From contig CALFEW010000595.1 in NCBI GenBank assembly GCA_937958365.1, forward strand, positions 1 to 7,073: a stretch of 7,073 nt of DNA, given 5' to 3'. The notes beneath the pieces are model-generated. The model saw nothing but the letters and a program-made list of their open reading frames with translations. It was not told the DNA's origin and did no database searches. Source of the stretch: an uncultured Chloroflexota bacterium. Lineage in GTDB: Bacteria; Chloroflexota; Anaerolineae; Promineifilales; Promineifilaceae. The translations under genes and the position numbers were made by a program. Of this stretch, positions 1 through 6,271 are shown in pieces; the stretch's first letter is position 1; each line of letters starts with the position of its first letter.

Positions 1-8
1 GAAAGTTT

Positions 9-839
9 ATGACTCGCGGCTTTAATCACGTACTCAACAGCAGTCCGCTGCAACCTGGCGACACCCAATTGGTGGTGGATGACATTTATCTGGCCTTTGG
101 CGGCGTCCAGGCGTTAACGGCCGTTTCCCTCCAGGTACGCCAGAGCGAAATCACGGCTATCATTGGCCCCAATGGCGCGGGCAAGACCAGCCTGCTCAAC
201 TGCGTGAGTGGTCTGTACCATCCGCAAGAGGGGAAGATAACGTTTTATAACGGCCGTGAGCACCTCCTCACCAACCTCAAACCCTACGAAATCGCCAGAC
301 TGGGCATCGCCCGCTCCTTCCAAAACATCGAACTCTTCAAACACATGACGGTCCTGGACAACATCATGCTCGGCCGGCACGTTCACCTCAAATCCAACAT
401 CCTCAGCGGCGGCCTCTTCTGGGGCCGCGCCCAAAAAGAAGAAATCGAAAACCGCCGCTTCCTCGAAGACATCATAGACCTGCTCGAAATTGAAGCCATC
501 CGCAAAAAAACCGTCGGAACCCTTTCCTATGGCCTGCAAAAGCGCGTCGAACTGGCCCGCGCTCTGGCCGTCCAGCCCAGCCTGCTGGTGCTAGACGAGC
601 CAATGGCCGGCATGAACAACGAAGAAAAAGAAGACATGGCCCGTTTCATCCTCGACGTGAACGAAGAACATGGCGTCAGCGTCATCATTATCGAACACGA
701 CATGGGCGTCGTCATGGACATCTCCGACCACATCGTCGTCCTCAATTTCGGCATGAAAATCGGCGATGGCACACCAGACGAAGTACAACAAAACTCGGAA
801 GTTGTGCAAGCCTATTTGGGCGAAGAATTTGCAGCCTGA
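9..839 (+). CDS. livG: LivG-type ABC transporter ATP-binding protein (276 aa)
   Basis: This is one of the two cytoplasmic ATPases of a branched-chain amino acid type (HAAT) importer; it binds the permeases and hydrolyses ATP to drive uptake. The sequence shows Walker A GPNGAGKT at residues 53-60, a Q-loop glutamine at 105 (SFQNI), the ABC signature LSYGLQKR at 172-179, Walker B LLVLDEP at 192-198 with catalytic Glu197, and switch His230 (EHDM). The C-terminal YLGEE is typical of LivG. The signature departs from LSGGQ and has Leu where many LivG proteins have Glu; I believe this is normal for LivG proteins encoded next to acyl-CoA synthetases. The start ATG lies only 8 bases into the window, so its ribosome binding site is barely visible (GAAAG). 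The N-terminus is some 15 residues longer than E. coli LivG, with no better internal ATG. It heads the visible operon; further genes may lie upstream. Confidence 0.93.
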   Translation: MTRGFNHVLNSSPLQPGDTQLVVDDIYLAFGGVQALTAVSLQVRQSEITAIIGPNGAGKTSLLNCVSGLYHPQEGKITFYNGREHLLTNLKPYEIARLGIARSFQNIELFKHMTVLDNIMLGRHVHLKSNILSGGLFWGRAQKEEIENRRFLEDIIDLLEIEAIRKKTVGTLSYGLQKRVELARALAVQPSLLVLDEPMAGMNNEEKEDMARFILDVNEEHGVSVIIIEHDMGVVMDISDHIVVLNFGMKIGDGTPDEVQQNSEVVQAYLGEEFAA

Positions 840-840
840 C

Positions 841-918
841 GGAGACCAGAGACCAGAGATTAGAGACCCCAAACGTCTAATCTCCACTCTTTAATCTCCA
901 GTTTCTACTCTTGACTCC
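841..918. repeat. Spacer 1: opposed arrays of degenerate 7-bp repeats
   Basis: The spacer between livG and the synthetase gene is almost wholly repetitive. The left arm is purine-rich with four 7-bp units: GAGACCA (842-848), GAGACCA (849-855), GAGATTA (856-862) and GAGACCC (863-869). The right arm is pyrimidine-rich with six units: CTAATCT (877), CCACTCT (884), TTAATCT (891), CCAGTTT (898), CTACTCT (905) and TGACTCC (912-918). The right-arm units share A at position 3 and T at position 5 in all six. The right arm is the reverse-complement version of the left-arm word. A perfect 9-bp stem, GAGATTAGA (856-864) with TCTAATCTC (876-884), closes an 11-base loop. No T-run follows the stem, so it is not a standard terminator. 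Function unknown. Confidence 0.8.
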
Positions 919-929
919 CTAAAAAACAC

Positions 930-2831
930 ATGGGCGAAACATTTCCACAACTACTCCTGGAACGGAACAAAGAATTTGGCGATACACGTATTGCCTTGCG
1001 TGAAAAATATCACGGCGTCTGGCAGTCCATGACGTGGGCCGAACTGGAGCGCCGCGTGCGCCACTTCAGCCTGGGGCTGGTCAGCATGGGCCTCGAACCA
1101 GACAGCACCGTCGCCATCATCGGTGATAACCGGCCGGAATGGGTCATGGCCGAACTGGCGGCGCAGGCCGCCGGGGCCAAAAGCATCGGCATTTACCAGG
1201 ACGCCGTCGTGAGCGAGATGATCTACATCATCACGCATGCCCGCGTCAAATTTGTCGTGGTCGAAGACCAGGAACAGGTAGATAAAGTCCTGGAAATGTG
1301 GGACGACCTCAAAGAGACCGTGCATCGCGTCATTTATTACGACCCGAAGGGGCTGCGCAACTACACCGAAGAGTTCCTCATGTTCTTCCCCGACGTGGAA
1401 AAATTGGGCGAAGACTATGAAAAATCTCACCCCGGCTGGTACGAGCAGCAAGTAGCGGTCGGCAAAGGCGACGACATCGCCATTCTCTCAACCACGTCGG
1501 GCACGACCGGCTACCCCAAACTAGCCATGATTCGCCATCGCAACCTCATCACCCAGGGACGCGGCCTGATGACCCTGGACCCGTTAACGGCCGATGATCG
1601 CTTCGTCAGCTTTTTACCGTTGGCCTGGATTGGCGAGCAGATGATGTCCTTTGCCTGTTTCCTACAAAACGGCTTCCCGCTGCACTTCCCGGAAGCGCCG
1701 GAAACCGCCCAGCAAAACATCCGCGAAATTGGGCCGCACTCCATGTTTAGCCCGCCGCGTATCTGGGAAAACATGGTCAGCCAGGTGTTGGTGAAAATGG
1801 AAGACAGCACCCGCCTGAAGAAAAAGCTCTACGATTGGGCGATGGGCGTGGGCTACCAGATAGCCGACCTGCGCTTCCGCAAAGAAACGCCCTCTTTCGT
1901 GTTGAAAACGCAATATTTCCTGGCCGATTGGCTGGTCTTTCAGGCCATTAAGGATCATTTGGGGCTGCGCCATCTGAAGCGAGCTTATACCGGCGGCGCG
2001 GCGTTGGGACCAGACGTATTTCGCTTTTTCCACGCTCTGGGCGTGAACCTGAAACAAATTTACGGCCAGACCGAGGCCAGCGGTATCAGCGTGCTGCACC
2101 GGGATGGCGACGTGAAATTCCAGACGGTGGGCACGCCCGTGCCCGGCACGGAAGTACGTATCGCCGAGAATGGCGAGATTTTGCTGAAGTCGGGGTCGGT
2201 GTTTGCCGGGTATTACGGCAACGAGGAAGCGACGCAAGAATCGCTGCGTGATGATTGGATGCATTCCGGCGACGCCGGTTACTTCGACGAAGACGGGCAC
2301 CTGATTGTGATTGACCGGGCCAAAGACGTGATGACGCTGCACGACGGCACGAAGTTCAGCCCGCAGTTTATTGAGAATAAGCTGAAGTTTAGCCCTTACG
2401 TGCGTGAGGCGGTGGTCTTTGGCGGCGATTGGCCGTTTGTCACGGCGATGATCAACATAGACATGGCCAACGCGGGCAAATGGGCAGAGAACCACCAGGT
2501 TGCTTATACCACTTACACCGACCTGGCGCAGAAGCCGGAGGTGTATGCGCTGGTGCGCAAACAGGTGGAAGCGGCCAATTCGGACCTGCCAGATGCGGCG
2601 CGTATCAAGCGCTTTTTGCTGCTGCACAAGGAACTGGACGCCGACGACGCGGAACTGACGCGCACGCGCAAGGTGCGGCGTAAGTACGTCGCCCAGCGTT
2701 ACGACGACATTATCTCGGCGTTGTACAGCCAGAACGACCACCTGGATGTGGAGTCGGCGATTACGTATCAGGACGGCCGTTCCGCCATCATTAAGACAAG
2801 ATTGAAGATTGAATCGTTGAACGGAGCGTAA
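930..2831 (+). CDS. AMP-forming acyl-CoA synthetase, long-chain (FadD/FAA1-like) type (633 aa)
   Basis: This enzyme would activate a carboxylic acid with ATP to an acyl-adenylate and then form the acyl-CoA thioester. It looks soluble or membrane-peripheral, with no signal peptide or obvious membrane helix. ANL-superfamily motifs appear in order: P-loop TSGTTGYPK at residues 189-197, A5 motif YGQTE at 378-382, SGD with ribose-binding Asp448, DRAKD at 462-466, and the C-terminal LTRTRKVRRKY region (576-586), where Lys581 is the likely A10 lysine. The residue after the P-loop lysine is Leu rather than the common Gly. Length and motifs fit the long-chain (COG1022) branch better than acetyl-CoA synthetases. 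The start fits the family N-terminus, but only CTCCCTAAAAAACAC precedes it, with no Shine-Dalgarno sequence. Its place between livG and livH implies a substrate related to the transporter ligand. Chain length and substrate class cannot be read from sequence. Confidence 0.9.
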   Translation: MGETFPQLLLERNKEFGDTRIALREKYHGVWQSMTWAELERRVRHFSLGLVSMGLEPDSTVAIIGDNRPEWVMAELAAQAAGAKSIGIYQDAVVSEMIYIITHARVKFVVVEDQEQVDKVLEMWDDLKETVHRVIYYDPKGLRNYTEEFLMFFPDVEKLGEDYEKSHPGWYEQQVAVGKGDDIAILSTTSGTTGYPKLAMIRHRNLITQGRGLMTLDPLTADDRFVSFLPLAWIGEQMMSFACFLQNGFPLHFPEAPETAQQNIREIGPHSMFSPPRIWENMVSQVLVKMEDSTRLKKKLYDWAMGVGYQIADLRFRKETPSFVLKTQYFLADWLVFQAIKDHLGLRHLKRAYTGGAALGPDVFRFFHALGVNLKQIYGQTEASGISVLHRDGDVKFQTVGTPVPGTEVRIAENGEILLKSGSVFAGYYGNEEATQESLRDDWMHSGDAGYFDEDGHLIVIDRAKDVMTLHDGTKFSPQFIENKLKFSPYVREAVVFGGDWPFVTAMINIDMANAGKWAENHQVAYTTYTDLAQKPEVYALVRKQVEAANSDLPDAARIKRFLLLHKELDADDAELTRTRKVRRKYVAQRYDDIISALYSQNDHLDVESAITYQDGRSAIIKTRLKIESLNGA

Positions 2832-2880
2832 ACCGTAAACCGTAAACGGCGCACGGAATACGGTTCACGGAATACGGAAT
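2827..2880. repeat. Spacer 2: CGTAAAC triplet array and inverted ACGG array
   Basis: Three perfect 7-bp units CGTAAAC occupy 2827-2833, 2834-2840 and 2841-2847. The first contains the TAA stop of the synthetase gene (2829-2831). After a short GGCG bridge come four related units: CACGGAA (2852), TACGGTT (2859), CACGGAA (2866) and TACGGAA (2873-2879). The second arm is the reverse-complement version of the first: 2828-2843 pairs with 2853-2868 at 13 of 16 positions around a 9-base loop. The weak ribosome binding site of the next gene (GGAA, 2876-2879) sits in the last unit, so folding of this element could affect livH translation. That last point is inference. Confidence 0.85.
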
Positions 2881-2887
2881 TAAAAAT

Positions 2888-3769
2888 ATGGAAAAATTCA
2901 TCCAACTGACGCTAACCGGATTAACCAATGGGGCTGTGCTGGCGCTGGTAGCGCTGGGGTTTGTCCTCATCTACAAAGCCAGCGACGTGATTAACTTCGC
3001 CCAGGGTGACTTTCTGATGGTGGGCGCGTATCTGACGTATGCCTTCGTGGCCCAATTTGGGCTGATGTGGCCGCTGGGGGTGCTGCTGACGATGGGCACG
3101 GCCGTTCTGCTCGGCATCGTCGTGGAGCGGTTCATTCTTCGCCCCATGATTGGCGAACCCATTATCTCGGTCATCATGGTGACCATTGGGCTTTCCAGTG
3201 TCATCAGGGCCATCGTCAACGCCATTTGGGGCACCACCGGTCGCGCCTTTCCCTCCTTTCTGCCCGACACGCCCATCAACATCGCCGGCGCGGTCATCTC
3301 CGCCGACCGACTCATTGCCCTGGGGCTGGTGATTGTGCTGTTGGTTGTCTTTATGATTTTCTTTCGCTTTTCCAAAGAAGGCATTGCCATGCGCGCCACC
3401 GCCGACGACCAGCAGGCCGCCCTCAGCATGGGCATCAGCGTGAAAAAGGTCTTTGCCATGGCCTGGTCTATTTCGGCCGTGGTTGCCGCCCTGGCCGGCG
3501 TCATCGTCGCCAATATTGTCGAGCTTAACGCTGTCGCCCTGGCCAGCTTTGGGCTGCGCGTCTTCCCTGTTGTCATTCTGGGCGGTCTAAACTCCATCCC
3601 CGGCGCGATCATCGGCGGCATCATCATTGGCCTGTTGGAAATTTACACGGCCGGTTACACCTCGCCCGACCTGGGGTTGGCTTCCGTGGTGCCGTTCATC
3701 GTCCTGATTCTCATCCTCATGGTGAAACCTTACGGCTTATTTGGCGAAATTCGTATCGAGCGCGTTTGA
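2888..3769 (+). CDS. livH: LivH-type ABC transporter permease (293 aa)
   Basis: This is one of two integral membrane subunits forming the translocation path of the HAAT importer. About eight hydrophobic segments are visible, roughly at residues 8-28, 41-56, 60-80, 91-113, 139-159, 188-210, 226-252 and 262-279. Family hallmarks are LIYKASDVINFAQGDF (27-42), matching the LivH N-terminal signature. A cytoplasmic coupling loop beginning GIAMRATADD and ending MGI (165-183) would contact an ATPase. Late in the protein comes VVILGGLNSIPGA (228-240). The length is close to E. coli LivH (308 aa). The start at 2888 is preceded by only a weak GGAA, 8 bases upstream, which belongs to the repeat array in the spacer. 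It probably pairs with the LivM-like permease encoded next. Confidence in the family is high; the ligand is unknown. Confidence 0.94.
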   Translation: MEKFIQLTLTGLTNGAVLALVALGFVLIYKASDVINFAQGDFLMVGAYLTYAFVAQFGLMWPLGVLLTMGTAVLLGIVVERFILRPMIGEPIISVIMVTIGLSSVIRAIVNAIWGTTGRAFPSFLPDTPINIAGAVISADRLIALGLVIVLLVVFMIFFRFSKEGIAMRATADDQQAALSMGISVKKVFAMAWSISAVVAALAGVIVANIVELNAVALASFGLRVFPVVILGGLNSIPGAIIGGIIIGLLEIYTAGYTSPDLGLASVVPFIVLILILMVKPYGLFGEIRIERV

Positions 3770-3773
3770 AATA

Positions 3774-3854
3774 GTTGGCTGGTTGGTTAGTTAGCCGGTT
3801 GGGCAGGCTTAGGACCCACCAACAAACCATCCAACCAACAAAACATCTAACAAG
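3774..3854. repeat. Spacer 3: opposed arrays of degenerate 8-bp repeats forming a long hairpin
   Basis: The left arm has four 8-bp units sharing GTT and a following G at position 5: GTTGGCTG (3774), GTTGGTTA (3782), GTTAGCCG (3790) and GTTGGGCA (3798-3805). The right arm has five units: CCCACCAA (3815), CAAACCAT (3823), CCAACCAA (3831), CAAAACAT (3839) and CTAACAAG (3847-3854). In the right arm, positions 1, 4 and 7 are invariant (C, A, A). The arms are complementary: 3774-3792 pairs with 3821-3839 at 16 of 19 positions. An inner extension pairs 3797-3803 with 3815-3820, with one bulge. The period is 8 here, against 7 in the other spacers. The likely ribosome binding site of livM (AAGG, 3852-3855) overlaps the last unit. 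No T-run follows. Function unknown. Confidence 0.8.
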
Positions 3855-3855
3855 G
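3852..3855 (+). promoter_or_regulatory. Ribosome binding site of livM
   Basis: AAGG lies 7 bases before the ATG at 3863. This supports that start over the in-frame ATG at 3902, which would remove the charged N-terminal segment seen in relatives of this permease. Confidence 0.55.
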
Positions 3856-3862
3856 TTAACTC

Positions 3863-4903
3863 ATGGAATCTGGTGTATTTCACAGCACTTACAAAGAAGA
3901 CATGCGGCTGCGGCCCACGCCGCTCATGCGAATTCGCATCATCATTGTGATCGCGTTGGTGGCCGGCTTTCCTTTCCTGGCTAACAACTACCAGTTGACG
4001 CTGGCTAATCAGGTGGGCATTTTTGCCATCGCCGCCATCGGACTGAACATCCTCACCGGTTTCACCGGCCAGATCAGCCTGGGGACCGGCGGTTTTATGG
4101 CGATTGGGGCTTATGGCTCTGGTCTGTTGGTGACAGAACTGGGCCTGCCCTGGTGGTTGACGATTCCGATTGCGAGTTTGGTAACGGCGGCCGTGGGCGT
4201 AGTGTTTGGCCTGCCGTCTTTGCGCCTGAAAGGTCTTTACCTGGCAATTGCCACGCTGGCCGCGCAGCAGGTGATTGAATGGGCCATCATCCGTTCCCCG
4301 CTGACCGGCGGCGTCGAAGCGCTGGTCGTCCCCTCACCCCGCTTGTTCGGTATTCGCATGAGTTCCGACTTCAATTTTTACTGGATCATCCTGCTGTTTC
4401 TGATTATTACCGTTGTATTTGCCGTCAATCTTTTTCGTTCCAAAGTTGGGCGAGCTTTCATCGCTATTCGTGACCAGGACATCGCCGCCGAAGTGATGGG
4501 GGTAGACATTTTTCGCTACAAGCTGATGGCCTTTGCCACTTCATCATTCATTATTGGCATGTCCGGGGCCTTGCTGGCGCAGTATCGCGGCATTATCAAT
4601 TACGAGCGTTTTACCATCGAAACGTCCATCACCGTTTTGGCGATGATCATCATCGGTGGCATGGGGTCTGTGTCCGGTTCACTGTATGGCGCGATTTTGA
4701 TTACGCTGCTGCCGGCGATTCTTTCCAATCTGGGCAGCAGCCTGGGCGGTTCCATCCCCCAAATGGCTACCGTCATGCCTTTTATCCAAAAAGGTTCCTT
4801 TGGTCTGGTCATTATCTTGTTCCTGATTTTTGAGCCGGAAGGCATTGCTAAAATCTGGCGAAACATCAAAGATTATTTTCGACTCTGGCCTTTTAGTTAT
4901 TAG
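3863..4903 (+). CDS. livM: LivM-type ABC transporter permease (346 aa)
   Basis: This is the second integral membrane subunit of the importer. A polar N-terminal segment of about 22 residues (GVFHSTYKEDMRLRP) precedes the first membrane helix. The LivM signature GLNILTGFTGQISLG is at 60-74, followed by GGFMAIGAY at 76-84 and LRLKGLYLAIATL at 120-132. The cytoplasmic coupling loop runs from SKVGRAFIAIRDQD to EVMG (193-213), and IIGGMGSVSGSLYGA is at 263-277. Multiple hydrophobic helices occupy the rest. The protein ends LWPFSY, an aromatic tail I associate with LivM proteins of synthetase-linked operons. It is shorter than E. coli LivM (425 aa), which has a longer N-terminal region. The last codons lie in the first unit of a 7-bp repeat array that continues past the TAG stop. 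It likely forms a heterodimer with the LivH-like protein. Confidence 0.93.
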   Translation: MESGVFHSTYKEDMRLRPTPLMRIRIIIVIALVAGFPFLANNYQLTLANQVGIFAIAAIGLNILTGFTGQISLGTGGFMAIGAYGSGLLVTELGLPWWLTIPIASLVTAAVGVVFGLPSLRLKGLYLAIATLAAQQVIEWAIIRSPLTGGVEALVVPSPRLFGIRMSSDFNFYWIILLFLIITVVFAVNLFRSKVGRAFIAIRDQDIAAEVMGVDIFRYKLMAFATSSFIIGMSGALLAQYRGIINYERFTIETSITVLAMIIIGGMGSVSGSLYGAILITLLPAILSNLGSSLGGSIPQMATVMPFIQKGSFGLVIILFLIFEPEGIAKIWRNIKDYFRLWPFSY

Positions 4904-4998
4904 TTGATAGTTGATAGTTGTTCGTTGGCGGTTTTCAGTTGCCGGTGGTTCTGGACGAACCGCGAATGGGCACTGAAGGCTGAAATCAATTTATCAGG
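4894..4998. repeat. Spacer 4: TAGTTGA-type 7-bp array crossing the livM stop, with nested hairpin
   Basis: Eight consecutive 7-bp units share a central GT: TAGTTAT (4894), TAGTTGA (4901), TAGTTGA (4908), TAGTTGT (4915), TCGTTGG (4922), CGGTTTT (4929), CAGTTGC (4936) and CGGTGGT (4943-4949). G and T at positions 3 and 4 are invariant. The array starts inside livM, and the second unit supplies its TAG stop. The downstream half is less regular but complementary. TTCAGT (4934-4939) pairs with ACTGAA (4972-4977), and 4941-4943 with 4969-4971 after a one-base bulge. Inside, GGTTC (4947-4951) pairs with GAACC (4957-4961). From about 4985 to 5010 the spacer is plain AT-rich sequence with nothing recognisable. 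No terminator T-run is present. Confidence 0.75.
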
Positions 4999-5010
4999 TT
5001 TAGAAGATTG

Positions 5011-5015
5011 AGGAG
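5011..5015 (+). promoter_or_regulatory. Ribosome binding site deciding the binding-protein start
   Basis: AGGAG directly abuts an ATG at 5016 but lies 9 bases before a second in-frame ATG at 5025. The second spacing is workable for initiation and the first is not. The ATG at 5025 also gives a standard lipoprotein signal peptide beginning MKRKAF. I therefore place the start at 5025. Confidence 0.8.
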
Positions 5016-5024
5016 ATGAAGCAC

Positions 5025-6203
5025 ATGAAAAGAAAAGCGTTCCTGGTATTTGTTGTTTTGGTAGCCATCCTGGTCCTGGCGGCCTGTGGCGGCGGGGGGG
5101 GCGACGAAGCGGCTGCCGGTCCAATTAAGATCGGCGGTATTCATGACCTGACCGGCGCGACTTCGGACGTGAGTACGCCTTACGCCGATGGCGTGCGTGA
5201 TTATGTTAAATTTGTGAATGAAAGTGGCGGGATTAACGGCCGTCAAATCGAGTTCATGTCCCAAGATTACGCCTACGCTGTAGACCAGGCCGAACAGTTG
5301 TACAGCCAATACGTTTCTGAGGGCGTAGTCGCCTTCCAGGGTTGGGGAACCGGCGATACCGAAGCCCTGCGTACCCGCGTCGCCGAAGACCAGATTCCCT
5401 TTATGTCCGCATCTTACTCGGCCGCCCTCACCAACCCCACCGATGCGCCCTATAACTTCCTGATCGGCACCTCCTATTCCGACCAACTCGTCATCGCCCT
5501 GCAATACGCCAAGGAACACGGCGCAACGACCATTGCCTTGCTGCATCACGACAGCCCCTTCGGCACCTCGCCGTTGGAAGACGGCAAAGCATGGGCCGAA
5601 GCCAATGGCATGAGCATTGTCGCCATCCCCATGCCCGCCGGTACGTCGGACTTTACGGCGCAGTTGACCCAGGTGCAAGACGCCGGCGCGGAATTTATCA
5701 TCATTCAGAACGTTTCCTCGCCCGCTGCCACCCTGACCAAAGACGTAGCCCGGTTGGGCATGGATACACAAATCATCTGCCTGAACTGGTGTTCGGATGA
5801 ACTGTTTGTGGAACTGGCCGGCGAAGCGGCCGAAGGCGTGATTGCCGCCAGCCCGTTTGCCTTCCCCAGCAGCGGTGTCGCACTGATTGAGAACGAGATA
5901 CGGCCGTACACCGAAAAAGCCGGCAAAAACCTCAACGAACTCGGTCTGCACTACGTCCAGGGTTGGACCACCATGCGCGCCATGGTAGACGCCATCCGCC
6001 AGGTCGTTGCCGACGGCAAAGAAGTCACCGGCCCCAACATCAGAGCCGTACTCGAAGCCTACAACAACTACGACACCGGCGGCGTCACCACGCCCATCAC
6101 CTACTCGGCCACCGATCATGGCGGTAACAAAGCCTTACAGCTTTACCAGGTCCAAGACGGCGTACACGTCAAACTCACCGATTACATCAGCGCCGGAGGC
6201 TGA
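5025..6203 (+). CDS. livK: LivK-type substrate-binding lipoprotein (392 aa)
   Basis: This is the extracellular receptor of the importer, a type I periplasmic-binding-protein fold (Peripla_BP_6 family). The signal peptide has basic residues (MKRK), a hydrophobic core to about residue 18 and a lipobox LAAC with Cys21 as the lipidation site. A Gly-rich linker (22-26) and a short acidic/Ala stretch lead to the first domain strand PIKIGGIHDLTG (33-44). Further family features are GGINGRQIEF (68-77), the mid-region SASYSAALTNP (128-138) that may contact ligand, and the hinge-like IALLHHDSPFG (170-180). Cys252 and Cys256 are close together and could form a disulfide. The length is normal for the family. 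A start at 5016 is possible but has no workable ribosome binding site. The linker is encoded by a run of eight G. The ligand may be an amino acid, a fatty or aromatic acid, or a related small molecule. Confidence 0.93.
   Translation: MKRKAFLVFVVLVAILVLAACGGGGGDEAAAGPIKIGGIHDLTGATSDVSTPYADGVRDYVKFVNESGGINGRQIEFMSQDYAYAVDQAEQLYSQYVSEGVVAFQGWGTGDTEALRTRVAEDQIPFMSASYSAALTNPTDAPYNFLIGTSYSDQLVIALQYAKEHGATTIALLHHDSPFGTSPLEDGKAWAEANGMSIVAIPMPAGTSDFTAQLTQVQDAGAEFIIIQNVSSPAATLTKDVARLGMDTQIICLNWCSDELFVELAGEAAEGVIAASPFAFPSSGVALIENEIRPYTEKAGKNLNELGLHYVQGWTTMRAMVDAIRQVVADGKEVTGPNIRAVLEAYNNYDTGGVTTPITYSATDHGGNKALQLYQVQDGVHVKLTDYISAGG
5094..5101 (+). repeat. Run of eight G in the lipoprotein linker
   Basis: Eight consecutive G bases encode part of the Gly linker just after the lipidated cysteine. 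A slip of one base here would shift the frame and eliminate the mature protein. The reading frame is intact in this sequence. Confidence 0.9.
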
Positions 6204-6217
6204 TCGGGTCGTGGATA

Positions 6218-6252
6218 GTTGTTAGTTGATAGCAAAACTATCAACTAACAAC
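6218..6252. other. Perfect 15-bp inverted repeat (hairpin) between livK and livF
   Basis: GTTGTTAGTTGATAG (6218-6232) and CTATCAACTAACAAC (6238-6252) are exact reverse complements around a 5-base CAAAA loop. The stem is AT-rich and is followed by GCCCAACTCCC rather than a T-run, so it does not look like an intrinsic terminator. In the mRNA it would be a stable stem-loop ending 14 bases before the livF ribosome binding site. Confidence 0.9.
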
Positions 6253-6266
6253 GCCCAACTCCCAAC

Positions 6267-6271
6267 TGGAG
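6267..6271 (+). promoter_or_regulatory. Ribosome binding site of livF
   Basis: TGGAG lies 5 bases before the ATG at 6277. This fixes the livF start there, where the protein begins MLALNNVEV as LivF proteins do. A longer in-frame reading from TTG at 6226 would start inside the hairpin and is unlikely. Confidence 0.8.

Noticed and set aside
172..179. Degenerate ABC signature in the LivG-like protein as a sign of an inactive ATPase
   Set aside because: The LSYG core, Walker A, Walker B Glu and switch His are all present. The LSYGLQKR form appears to be a subfamily variant. The positions given are residues of the LivG-like protein.
1662..2741. Long open frame on the minus strand (359 codons) inside the synthetase gene
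   Set aside because: It is antisense to a well-supported ANL enzyme with all motifs in order. Its translation has no recognisable domain and looks like a shadow of GC-rich coding sequence.
2827..2880. CRISPR-like or insertion-sequence remnant
   Set aside because: Units are 7 bp with no spacers between them, no cas genes are present, and there is no transposase fragment or target-site duplication.
4187..4194. GCGGCCGT counted as another copy of the palindromic octamer
   Set aside because: It differs at the first base and is not palindromic, so it was listed only as a variant.
4986..6119. Long open frame on the minus strand (377 codons) opposite the binding protein
   Set aside because: Its translation is Gly/Val-rich low-complexity sequence mirroring the binding-protein codons, with no ribosome binding site or family resemblance.
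6218..6252. Intrinsic terminator between livK and livF
   Set aside because: The stem is AT-rich and no T-run follows, and livF continues in the same direction as part of the same importer.
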